Below are positions 43,775 to 51,670 of a stretch of DNA of 64,000 nucleotides, piece by piece; the stretch's first letter is position 1; each line of letters opens with the position of its first letter. The notes beneath the pieces were generated by a model. It was given only the letters and a program-made list of their open reading frames with translations, was not told the DNA's origin and made no database searches. A program made the position numbers and the translations under genes. Location: NCBI GenBank assembly GCA_964466195.1, contig CAYXMQ010000002.1:124001-188000 (forward strand), given 5' to 3'. The DNA is from PFJX01 sp964466195. GTDB taxonomy: Bacteria > Pseudomonadota > Gammaproteobacteria > Burkholderiales > Thiobacillaceae.

Positions 43775-44483
43775 GCTACCGATTGCCATTTTTCGACATG
43801 CTCCCAGCGAAGGTGCCGGTCATTTTGCCAGCTTTCTCGAAAGCCGCTCGCGTCCCTGGCAGCTGATCGCCATCGACGCCGGCGATCCGGTGCCGGCCAG
43901 TCCGGCAGGCTATGCCGGCCTGGTGTTCATGGGCGGCCCGATGAGCGTCAACGACGACCTGCCCTGGATCGCACCCAGCCTGAATTTGATCCGCCAGGCG
44001 GTCGCCGCCGACATCCCGGTGCTGGGCCACTGCCTGGGCGGCCAGCTCATCGCCAAAGCCCTGGGCGGCGTCATCAGCCGCAATCCGGTCAAGGAAATCG
44101 GCTGGGGCGAGGTGCGCGTGGCGGACACGCCGCAAGCCCGCCGCTGGTTCGGCGACATCGATAACTTCCAGGCCTTCCATTGGCACGGCGAGACCTTCAG
44201 CCTGCCGCCCGGTGCCGAGTGCATTCTGGCCAACACGCATTGCGCCAACCAGGCTTACGTTTTTGCCGGCAAACATCTGGGCATGCAGTGCCATGTGGAA
44301 ATGACGCGCGAGATGATCGCGCACTGGTGCGCCCTCGGCGCCGAGGAAATCGCCGCCGCCGGCGACAGTCCGGCGGTGCAAAGCCCGGCGCAAATTGTGG
44401 CCGAGGCCGAACGGCAGCTTGCCGCGCTGAATCGGGTCGCGGACAACCTGTACTCACGTTGGCTCGAAGGCGTGGTCGATTGA
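43773..44483 (+). CDS. GMP synthase-type class I glutamine amidotransferase domain protein
   Basis: A 236-residue stand-alone class I amidotransferase with the nucleophile Cys in GHCLGGQLIAKALGG (about residue 88) and the His-Glu pair in MQCHVEMT (about residues 172-179). It lacks an attached synthetase domain, so it is not GuaA. Proteins of this kind often act as glutamine hydrolases or gamma-glutamyl peptidases for unknown partners. The ATG at 43773 has only a weak ribosome site. It is coupled to the next gene by a TTGA overlap. Confidence 0.82.
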   Translation: MLPIAIFRHAPSEGAGHFASFLESRSRPWQLIAIDAGDPVPASPAGYAGLVFMGGPMSVNDDLPWIAPSLNLIRQAVAADIPVLGHCLGGQLIAKALGGVISRNPVKEIGWGEVRVADTPQARRWFGDIDNFQAFHWHGETFSLPPGAECILANTHCANQAYVFAGKHLGMQCHVEMTREMIAHWCALGAEEIAAAGDSPAVQSPAQIVAEAERQLAALNRVADNLYSRWLEGVVD

Positions 44484-44818
44484 CCGATACGCGCTTGCCG
44501 CCGACTCCCTCGAGTGACGCCGAGAACGCCGCTGTCGACCGCATCAGTCTGCCGAATCTGCGCAGCCTGATCGGCTTGCGCGTACGCCATCAAGGCGCCC
44601 TCTGCATCATTCTCGAAGTACTGGAATCACCGCCTTCTCTGGTTCTGGAACCGCTGGCCGCCGGCCATGCAACGGCCAACAGCGCGGCCAACATCATGCC
44701 CAATCTGCATGGCCAGCCTGGCGAATACGGCATTGAACCGCGCATCGTGCAGGTTTTGACGGATGATCAAACCGGCCTCAACGATGCGCTGCTGGAACTC
44801 GACATTCTTGACCAGTAA
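44480..44818 (+). CDS. Conserved hypothetical protein
   Basis: A 112-residue soluble protein from a TTG start at 44480 that overlaps the amidotransferase stop. The frame continues upstream only inside that gene, in unfamiliar sequence. The core LRSLIGLRVRHQGALCIILEVLESPPSLVLEP looks like a small beta-rich domain (quoted only in part: GLRVRHQGALCIILEVLE). I do not recognise a family. The tight spacing to the diguanylate cyclase (15 bp) suggests one transcript. Confidence 0.65.
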   Translation: MTDTRLPPTPSSDAENAAVDRISLPNLRSLIGLRVRHQGALCIILEVLESPPSLVLEPLAAGHATANSAANIMPNLHGQPGEYGIEPRIVQVLTDDQTGLNDALLELDILDQ

Positions 44819-44833
44819 GCGACCCGGGCGCGC

Positions 44834-46390
44834 ATGAAAATCCCCTCGTCCGCACTGGTTCCCGTCATTACCGGCTTCAGCGTCATGCTGTTACTGCTGC
44901 TGGCGGTCACCGCAATCGGCGTGACCCATATCCGCCTGCTCAGCAATCAGCTCACCGATATCGTTGCCGAGCGCAATCAGAAATCCGAATACGCCGCCAC
45001 CATGCACGCTCTGCAGGAGGCGCGCTTCCAGTCACTGATGCTGGCCAGCAGCCTGCAGGACGCCTTCGAGCGCGATGAGGAGTTGATGCGACTGGCCCAC
45101 ATGGCGCGCGAATTCATTCAGGTGCGCGATCGCTTTCTGGCGCTGCCGCTGGATGCCGCCGAGCTCGCGTTATGGGAAGACATGCGCAGCGAAGTCAGGC
45201 AAGTCGAGACGTATGTCAACCAGGTCACCGAACTGCTTCAGTCCGATCAGATGCCGCAGGCGCGCCATTACCTCAAGCAAAAACTCACTCCGCACCAGCA
45301 GCGCATGATGCAAGGCTGGGACAGGCTGCTGGACATGCAACGCGAGAAGAACATGCTCGCGCTGGAACAGGCGCATGCCGCACGCGACCGCGCGCTCCAC
45401 CTGTCGCTCGCGCTTTCCGCCACGGCGATGATCGTCGGCATCATCATCGCCGTCTTCGTGGTGCGTCTTAGCCGCCGTCTGGAAAAAGACCTGTTCGAGG
45501 AAAAGGAACGCGCCCAGATCACGCTGCAGGCCATCGGCGATGCCGTCGTGCGCTTCGACGAGCAATTGCTCACCCGTTATCTCAACCCGGTCGCCGAGCG
45601 TCTGGTCGGCTTGTCCTCGCGCGAAGCGATGGGCAAGCCCATCGATGCAGTCCTGCGCATGTTCGAGAAAGAAGGCGGCCGGGAAATCACTACCCGCATC
45701 AGTCAGGAATCCCTGCTCGGCACGCCTTGCGCATTGCCATCCGGCACGGTTTTGACCTCCGCTCGGGGCACGGAATTCGAAGTTGCCGGCGTTTGCTCAT
45801 CGATTCACACCCCGGGCGGCGATATCATCGGCGCTGTGCTGGTGCTGCGCGACGTGACCGAAGCGCGCGAAATGCAGCGCAAACTGCTCTGGCAAGCCAA
45901 TCACGACAGCCTCACCGGCTTGATCAATCGGCGCGAATTTGAAGAACGCGTCTCGCGCGCACTCAGCAGCAAACGCGCCGCCGAATTCCAGACTTCGATC
46001 CTGTTCATCGACCTCGACCGCTTCAAATATGTCAACGACACCGCCGGCCATGCCGCCGGCGACGAACTGTTGCGGCAACTCGGCAACCTGATGCAAACCC
46101 GCATGCGTGAGGCCGACCTGTTGGCACGGCTGGGCGGCGATGAGTTCGGCGTCATGCTGGCTTCGTGTCCGCCGACTGCGGCGGAGAAGATCGCCCGCTT
46201 GTTGCAGGAAAGCGTCGCAAGCTTCCGCTTTGACTGGCAAGGTCAAACCTATCAGGTCGGGGCCAGCATCGGCGTCGTTCACGTTCCGCCGCACTGGTCG
46301 AGCCTGGACGCATGCATGGCCGCCGCCGATGCGGCCTGTTACCAGGCCAAGCAAAACGGCCGCAACGAAATCGTGGTTCACCAGCAATGA
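44834..46390 (+). CDS. Membrane-bound diguanylate cyclase with PAS domain
   Basis: A 518-residue signalling protein. Membrane helices at about residues 10-32 and 193-214 enclose a helical periplasmic sensor; a PAS domain follows (about 230-345) and then a GGDEF domain with an intact active site RLGGDEFGVML (about residues 433-443). An RxxD inhibitory site (READ) sits five residues before GGDEF, so product feedback is expected. It makes cyclic di-GMP. No EAL domain is present. The periplasmic signal is unknown. Confidence 0.92.
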   Translation: MKIPSSALVPVITGFSVMLLLLLAVTAIGVTHIRLLSNQLTDIVAERNQKSEYAATMHALQEARFQSLMLASSLQDAFERDEELMRLAHMAREFIQVRDRFLALPLDAAELALWEDMRSEVRQVETYVNQVTELLQSDQMPQARHYLKQKLTPHQQRMMQGWDRLLDMQREKNMLALEQAHAARDRALHLSLALSATAMIVGIIIAVFVVRLSRRLEKDLFEEKERAQITLQAIGDAVVRFDEQLLTRYLNPVAERLVGLSSREAMGKPIDAVLRMFEKEGGREITTRISQESLLGTPCALPSGTVLTSARGTEFEVAGVCSSIHTPGGDIIGAVLVLRDVTEAREMQRKLLWQANHDSLTGLINRREFEERVSRALSSKRAAEFQTSILFIDLDRFKYVNDTAGHAAGDELLRQLGNLMQTRMREADLLARLGGDEFGVMLASCPPTAAEKIARLLQESVASFRFDWQGQTYQVGASIGVVHVPPHWSSLDACMAAADAACYQAKQNGRNEIVVHQQ

Positions 46391-46432
46391 GGACGCAGTC
46401 ATGGCGTTGACGACAAACAGGATGGCAGACTG

Positions 46433-46909
46433 ATGGACAAGTGGATGGAGCGACTCAAACCCCTGCTCGATGGCCTGGATACAGCCGGCGCTTGGTTCGG
46501 GCTGCTGGCATTGCGCCTGGTTCTGGCCAAGGAATTCTGGAACGCCGGACTAGCGAAATTGAATGGCCAGAACGGGTTTTTCGACATTCAGGCCCAGCTT
46601 CCATTCCCGTTCAGCATGCTGCCGCCGTCCTTCAGCTGGCAACTGGCCGCCGGCTGCGAGCTGCTCGGCGCACTGGCCTTGCTGTTGGGTCTGGGCACGC
46701 GCTTGTCCGCGCTTGCGCTGTCGATACTGACCCTGGTCGCCATCGCCGCCGTGCATGCCGGACACGGCGACACGATCAGCGGTTGGAAACTGCCGCTGAT
46801 CTATCTGGCGATGTTGCTGCCGCTGATCTTGTCCGGCCCCGGCAAACTCAGCATCGACCACGGGCTGCGCCGGCATTTCCTGCGCAGCCAGCGCCGGTTG
46901 TGGTCGTGA
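46433..46909 (+). CDS. DoxX-family membrane protein
   Basis: A 158-residue protein with four hydrophobic helices and the DoxX-like pattern LRLVLAKEFWNAGLAKL, SWQLAAGCELLGALALLLGLGTR and a C-terminal helix LIYLAMLLPLILSGPGKLSID. DoxX proteins include a thiosulfate:quinone oxidoreductase subunit in Acidianus, but most members, including this one, have no known substrate. It lies between the diguanylate cyclase and glucokinase, 10 bp from the latter. Confidence 0.82.
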   Translation: MDKWMERLKPLLDGLDTAGAWFGLLALRLVLAKEFWNAGLAKLNGQNGFFDIQAQLPFPFSMLPPSFSWQLAAGCELLGALALLLGLGTRLSALALSILTLVAIAAVHAGHGDTISGWKLPLIYLAMLLPLILSGPGKLSIDHGLRRHFLRSQRRLWS

Positions 46910-46919
46910 GGGCCGGCGC

Positions 46920-48017
46920 ATGCACATCCTGGTAGGCGACATCGGCGGCACGCATACGCGCCTGGCACTGGCGCAGCTCTCAAGCCAATCGCCGGGCCGG
47001 CCCAAGGTTGACTTGGCCCCCGCAGGGGGCGGCTCGGGTTTTATCGAGCCGGGGGCACAGCGACCCCGCAGCCAGGTCAGGCTGCAGCAGGTGACGCGCT
47101 ACCACAATCGCGACTACCCGGATCTGAACACCATCCTGGCCGAGTACCTGGCGGACAAGGCCGCCTGTACGCTGTGCTGCCTCGCCGTCGCCGGCCCGAC
47201 GGACGGCCGCAGCGTGCAATTCACCAACCTGGCCTGGCAGATTGAAGTCGCGGCGCTGAGCGCGCGCTTCGGTTTTTCCCGCTGCCAGCTGATCAACGAC
47301 TTCGCCTCTGTCGGCTGGGGCCTGAATACGCTGACACCGGATGCGCTGGCCACCTTGCAAGCCGGCCAGCCGGCCGCCGGCGGCGCGCGTGGCGCGGCAG
47401 TTGCCTTAGGCGCCGGCACCGGGCTGGGCGTCAGCCTGTGCGCCTGGCGCGACGACCACTACCAACCGCTGGCGTCGGAAGGCGGCCATGTCGGTTTCGC
47501 GCCGGTCAACAGCGAACAGGATCGCCTGCTCAACTTCCTGCGCACATTGCATGGCCGGGTTTCGGTCGAGCGCATCCTGTCCGGCCCCGGCCTGGTCGAC
47601 CTGTTCCGCTTCTGCCTGGCCGAGGCCGGCCAGCGCGCAGCCAGCCCGCTGCTCGACGCCGCCCACCCGGCCGCTGCAATCAGCCAGTCCGGGCTGGAGC
47701 GGAGCGACCCGGCGGCTATGCACTGTCTACGCCTGTTTGCCGAAATCTACGGCCAGACCGCCGGCGACTGGGCGCTGGCGGCGCAAACCCGCGGCGGCAT
47801 CTTCCTGGCCGGCGGCATCGCGCCCAAACTGTTGCCGGTGCTGAACAGCGGCGCGTTCCTCGACGGCTTCAATGCCAAGGGCCGTTACAGCGGCTGGATG
47901 CGGCAGGTGCCGGTTGCGGTCATCCTCGACCCGGACATCGGCCTCAAGGGCGCGGCTTTTGCTGCGACCCATGCCGCCACCCTTGCCGCCGCCGGCGCGA
48001 AGGCTCAATCCGAGTAA
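46920..48017 (+). CDS. glk: Glucokinase
   Basis: A 365-residue ATP-dependent glucokinase of the proteobacterial Glk family that phosphorylates glucose. The phosphate-binding GDIGGTHTRLAL (about residues 7-18), LINDFASVGWG (about 123-133), LGAGTGLGV (about 162-170) and EGGHVGFAP are present. The stretch between the first strand and RYHNRDYPDL is about 20 residues longer than usual, and its DNA is a run of GC-rich hairpins (46997-47060). The 3' end overlaps the convergent gene by 13 bp. Confidence 0.9.
   Translation: MHILVGDIGGTHTRLALAQLSSQSPGRPKVDLAPAGGGSGFIEPGAQRPRSQVRLQQVTRYHNRDYPDLNTILAEYLADKAACTLCCLAVAGPTDGRSVQFTNLAWQIEVAALSARFGFSRCQLINDFASVGWGLNTLTPDALATLQAGQPAAGGARGAAVALGAGTGLGVSLCAWRDDHYQPLASEGGHVGFAPVNSEQDRLLNFLRTLHGRVSVERILSGPGLVDLFRFCLAEAGQRAASPLLDAAHPAAAISQSGLERSDPAAMHCLRLFAEIYGQTAGDWALAAQTRGGIFLAGGIAPKLLPVLNSGAFLDGFNAKGRYSGWMRQVPVAVILDPDIGLKGAAFAATHAATLAAAGAKAQSE
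46997..47060. repeat. GC-rich hairpin cluster inserted in-frame in glk
   Basis: Consecutive inverted repeats include GCCCCC-GCA-GGGGGC (47016-47030) and GGCTCG-N8-CGAGCC (47031-47050), plus a looser pair formed by GGCCCAAG and CTTGGCCC. They coincide with the extra residues in the glucokinase N-terminal domain and look like a REP-type element captured in-frame. Confidence 0.55.
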
Positions 48018-49246
48018 ATCGCCAACCCGGCGATGCGCGCCTCGATTGCCTCGATCATGCGCTGGTAGGCCGGCTGGCCGACGCCGCCGAAACGGCGCTG
48101 GAACTCGGCCTGCTTCATGAACTCGGGCAGATCGCGCACCGGCGGGAAGAAGGACTGGGCGTCGCGCACGCCGGCCAGGCGTTTCTGCACGTTCAGCGCC
48201 GACGCGCGTGAACGCGTGCTCGCCTCGCCCAGCCGCGAACCGGCGCGATCCGCCGCCAGATCGTTGAACGAGAAGCCGCTGCCACCCTCGGCATCCTTCA
48301 ATTCCTTGTACAAGCCGGCCAGGTCCGACAAGCGTTCGCCGCCGGTGGCGGCGAGAAAGGCGGACAAGGCGAAATGCTGGGCAAAATCCTGCCGGCCGGC
48401 CAGCGTGATGCCGCTGCGCCGGTCGGCCGGCAGCACGCCCCGACGCGACAGCAAACGACTGCCCAGCACCGTTTCGGCCAGGCTGGTCAACGCCGCGCGG
48501 TTCTCGACGATCGGATCGGCTTGCTTGGAACGTTGCTGCGCCAAGGCGAACGCCTCGCCCAGCAAAACCGCAAAATCCTTGCTGCGCGTCTGCTGCAGAC
48601 GATCCCGGTAGGCCTTCAACGCGGCCTCATCGACACCCAGCGCCACGCTGCCGCGCATGACCTGTTGCATCGCGGTGTCGCGCCAGGTAAAGCGCAGCAC
48701 CAGGTTCTGCCCGGAAATCTGCGCGCTGTCGAGCATCGAGCGGGCGGCCGCCAACTGGCCGGCGTTGGGATACCCCGCCGGGGTATAAGCCAGGCTCCAG
48801 GCCACCAGTTTGCCGGCCAGGCGGGCCGGCAAGGCCAGCTTGCCGACGCGCAGGCGCAACGGTTGCATGACCTCGCCGCCGGCGGCGAATACCCATTCCA
48901 GGTTCACGTAACGGCGCGGCCCCGGCAAAGCGAAACTTGCCCGCACGATCAACTGCGACAGCACGATCTGGGCGCTCGCGCTGCCCGGCTTCGCGGCCAA
49001 GGCCAAATGGTGCGCCAGGTAATTGACGCCCTGATCGAGATCGTTTTCGGACAACACCAGTTGCCGCACTTCGCCCTCCTTGATGCGGCGCAGGCCGAGC
49101 GCATCGACGATGGCCTTGCCGCGATCCAGGTCCGCCAGGCTGACCTGTACGGAGCGGCTCACCCGCGGTTGCGCATCGGTCAGTGCAACATACAGCCCGG
49201 CAAGCAGAAAAAACGGCGGCGCGAGCAGCCAAAACAGCCGATACAT
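48005..49246 (-). CDS. Conserved hypothetical protein with N-terminal membrane anchor
   Basis: A 413-residue protein I do not recognise. One N-terminal hydrophobic helix (MYRLFWLLAPPFFLLAGLYVAL, quoted in part as LLAPPFFLLAGLYVAL) would anchor it in the inner membrane with the rest in the periplasm. The C-terminal half is rich in Ala, Arg and Leu and probably helical, with RSGITLAGRQDFAQHF and FSFNDLAADRAG being distinctive. The first ATG (49246) overlaps the stop of the aldolase gene, so the two are cotranscribed, but a link in function is not evident. Confidence 0.7.
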   Translation of the reverse strand: MYRLFWLLAPPFFLLAGLYVALTDAQPRVSRSVQVSLADLDRGKAIVDALGLRRIKEGEVRQLVLSENDLDQGVNYLAHHLALAAKPGSASAQIVLSQLIVRASFALPGPRRYVNLEWVFAAGGEVMQPLRLRVGKLALPARLAGKLVAWSLAYTPAGYPNAGQLAAARSMLDSAQISGQNLVLRFTWRDTAMQQVMRGSVALGVDEAALKAYRDRLQQTRSKDFAVLLGEAFALAQQRSKQADPIVENRAALTSLAETVLGSRLLSRRGVLPADRRSGITLAGRQDFAQHFALSAFLAATGGERLSDLAGLYKELKDAEGGSGFSFNDLAADRAGSRLGEASTRSRASALNVQKRLAGVRDAQSFFPPVRDLPEFMKQAEFQRRFGGVGQPAYQRMIEAIEARIAGLAIYSD

Positions 49247-49881
49247 CAATCCGCGCTCCGGTAATCCTTGAATTTCTCCAGCGCGTCCTGCATCTCGCCA
49301 TCAGTCAACCACACCGGCTCGGCGACCTGGCAGGCGCGCAGATATTGCGCGCTCAGCGCCTCGACTTCCTGCGCCAGAGCCAACGCGGCGGGCAGACTGC
49401 CGCCCCAGGCCAGCAGGCCATGATTGGCCATCAGGCAGGCGCGGCGGCCCTGCAGGGCGGCCAGCACCGCATCCGACAAGGCTTGCGTGCCGAACGTGGC
49501 ATAGGCGGCGCAGCGGATATCGACACCGCCGGCCAGCGCGACCATGTAATGAAACGGCGGGATGCTGCGCCGCAAGCAGGCCAGCGCGACCGCGAACGGC
49601 GAATGCGCGTGCACGATCGCCGCGGCGGCCGGAAAGGCGGCGTAGATATCGCGGTGGAAACGCCATTCGCTCGACGGGCGGCCGCCCGCCGCCTCGCCCT
49701 GCAGGTTCATCGCCACCATGTCGGCCGCGCTCAACGCGGCCATTTCCCGGCCGGACGGCGTAATCAGGAAGCCGTCGCCGGCGCGCACGCTGAGATTGCC
49801 CGAAGCGCCCTGGTTGAGGCCGCACTGCACGCTTAGGCGCGCCTGGGCGGCCAGCTCGGTGCGCAAATCGTTGTTGTTCAT
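49246..49881 (-). CDS. Class II aldolase/adducin-family protein
   Basis: A 211-residue zinc-dependent class II aldolase-type enzyme. Metal-binding histidines are seen in VHAHSPFAVA (about residues 92-101) and NHGLLAWG (about 152-159), with GNLSVR and ITPSG at the phosphate site. The start at 49881 has GAGGCACGA upstream. The gene lies 7 bp after mtnA, so it probably acts on 5-methylthioribulose-1-phosphate or a 5-deoxyribulose-1-phosphate: either as MtnB dehydratase or, since no other mtn gene is seen, as the aldolase of the DHAP shunt. Confidence 0.82.
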   Translation of the reverse strand: MNNNDLRTELAAQARLSVQCGLNQGASGNLSVRAGDGFLITPSGREMAALSAADMVAMNLQGEAAGGRPSSEWRFHRDIYAAFPAAAAIVHAHSPFAVALACLRRSIPPFHYMVALAGGVDIRCAAYATFGTQALSDAVLAALQGRRACLMANHGLLAWGGSLPAALALAQEVEALSAQYLRACQVAEPVWLTDGEMQDALEKFKDYRSAD

Positions 49882-49888
49882 TCGTGCC

Positions 49889-50986
49889 TCATTCACGGCT
49901 GCGCTCCGGAAACAGCGCCGCCAGGCCGGCGGCGCTGGCGGCGCAGACGCCGCGCTCGGTGATCAAACCGGTGACCAGCCGCGCCGGCGTGACATCAAAG
50001 GCCGGATTCGCCGCCGGGCTGCCGTCCGGCGCCAAACGCACCGACAACACGCGGCCATCGGCGGCGCGGCCCTGAATGCAAACGACTTCTTCCGGGTCGC
50101 GCTGCTCGATCGGAATCTCGGCGCCGCTGGCCAGCTTGAAATCGATGCTCGGTCCCGGCGCCGCGACGTAGAACGGCACGCCGTTATCGTAGGCCGCCAG
50201 CGCTTTCAGATAAGTGCCGATCTTGTTGGCGACATCGCCATTGGCCGCCGTCCGATCGGTGCCGACGATGCAGACATCGACCTGGCCGCACTGCATCAAA
50301 TGGCCGCCGGCGTTGTCGGCGATGACATGATGCGCAATGCCGGCCTGCTTCAGCTCCCAGGCGGTCAGGCTGGCGCCCTGGTTGCGCGGCCGCGTTTCGT
50401 CGACCCAGACCTGCACCGCCAGGCCGGCCGCCTGCGCCGCGAAGATCGGCGCCAGCGCCGTGCCCCAATCCACCGTCGCCAGCCAACCGGCGTTGCAATG
50501 CGTCAGGATGTTGAGCGGCCCGGATTTTTTCGCCGCAATCGCCTGCAACAAGGCCAAACCGTGCCGGCCGATGGCCTGGTTCTGCGCGACGTCTTCATCG
50601 CAGATCGCCGCGGCTTCGGCCCAGGCGGCGGCGACACGCTGCCCGGCCGGCAGCGGCAGCAGACGCCCCAGCATGCGCTGCACCGCCCAACGCAGATTGA
50701 CCGCGGTCGGGCGGGTCGCGATCAGCAACGCGCCGGCGGCCTGCAACGCCGCCGCGCCGGCATCATGCACCGCCGCCAGCGCCAGGCCATAAGCCGCCGT
50801 CGCGCCGATCAACGGCGCGCCGCGCACCCGCATCACGGCGATCGCTTCGGCCGCATCGGCCACGCTGGCCAGCCGGCGCAGCGCGAATTCGTGCGGCAAC
50901 CGGGTCTGATCGATGATGATGACCGCATCATCCCCTGCCGCTTCGCTGCGCCAGAGGGTTCGGGTCGGAGTGCCGGCAATGAGCAT
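49889..50986 (-). CDS. mtnA: S-methyl-5-thioribose-1-phosphate isomerase
   Basis: MtnA converts 5-methylthioribose-1-phosphate (or the 5-deoxy analogue) to the ribulose form in salvage of methylthioadenosine and 5'-deoxyadenosine. The 365-residue eIF2B-alpha-like protein contains RGAPLIGATAAYGLA, the catalytic cysteine region NILTHCNAGWLATVDWG, and the acid ADNAGGHLMQ plus GTDRTAANGDVANKIGTY. The start at 50986 has AGGAAC upstream; the longer frame is not conserved. It pairs with the aldolase downstream. Confidence 0.94.
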   Translation of the reverse strand: MLIAGTPTRTLWRSEAAGDDAVIIIDQTRLPHEFALRRLASVADAAEAIAVMRVRGAPLIGATAAYGLALAAVHDAGAAALQAAGALLIATRPTAVNLRWAVQRMLGRLLPLPAGQRVAAAWAEAAAICDEDVAQNQAIGRHGLALLQAIAAKKSGPLNILTHCNAGWLATVDWGTALAPIFAAQAAGLAVQVWVDETRPRNQGASLTAWELKQAGIAHHVIADNAGGHLMQCGQVDVCIVGTDRTAANGDVANKIGTYLKALAAYDNGVPFYVAAPGPSIDFKLASGAEIPIEQRDPEEVVCIQGRAADGRVLSVRLAPDGSPAANPAFDVTPARLVTGLITERGVCAASAAGLAALFPERSRE

Positions 50987-51082
50987 GCTTGTTCCTGAAA
51001 ATTCGTCGAGGGCTAAGTTCGGGCGTGTCGGTTCGGCGGTTTTCCACCGATGCCGCCGGATTATCCGAGATAAAATCGCCGC

Positions 51083-51670
51083 ATGCCCCCCGCCTTCCCC
51101 GAATCCACGCTCGCCGTCGCCCTCAATGCCCTGCTCGACGCCCAGCCCGGCGCACGCAGCCGGTTGCAACGCCACGCCGGCAAAACTTTGCGCCTGGCGT
51201 TGCCGGTTTTGCCGCTGCATCTTGAACTGGATAGCGAAGCGCGCTTTCGTCCGCCCAACGAAGCCGGCGTCGAGCCCGACCTGATTCTGACCCCGATGCC
51301 CAGCGCGCTGCCGTTGCTGCTGGGCGGCGGCAAACTGGCCGATCTGTTCCGCATCGAAGGCGACGGCCTGTTCGCCGCCGACCTGTCCGGCGCACTGGCC
51401 GAGTTCGATTGGGTGCTGGCGCTGCGCCCCTACCTGGGCGATATCGCCGCCAGCCGGATCGATCAATTCCTGCGCGGCCTCGGCGCCGGCCGCGAACAGG
51501 CCGTCGACGCAGCCGGCCGCAACCTGGCCGAATACGCCGTTTACGAACAGGACCTGCTGGCCGAACCGTACGCCGCGCGGGCGTTCATCGCCGACGTGGA
51601 CGCGTTGCGCGAGGATGTCGACCGGCTGGCGGCGCGCCTGCAGCTGCTCGAATCGAAGCGGCCGGCCTGA
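51083..51670 (+). CDS. ubiJ: Ubiquinone biosynthesis accessory factor UbiJ
   Basis: A 195-residue SCP2-domain protein with a C-terminal coiled-coil tail (VDALREDVDRLAARLQLLES). UbiJ binds ubiquinone intermediates and scaffolds the Ubi complex in aerobic coenzyme Q synthesis. The next gene is ubiB, and this pair is conserved in Proteobacteria. Here ubiE, often upstream, is absent. The stop overlaps the ubiB start (TGATG). Confidence 0.9.
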   Translation: MPPAFPESTLAVALNALLDAQPGARSRLQRHAGKTLRLALPVLPLHLELDSEARFRPPNEAGVEPDLILTPMPSALPLLLGGGKLADLFRIEGDGLFAADLSGALAEFDWVLALRPYLGDIAASRIDQFLRGLGAGREQAVDAAGRNLAEYAVYEQDLLAEPYAARAFIADVDALREDVDRLAARLQLLESKRPA

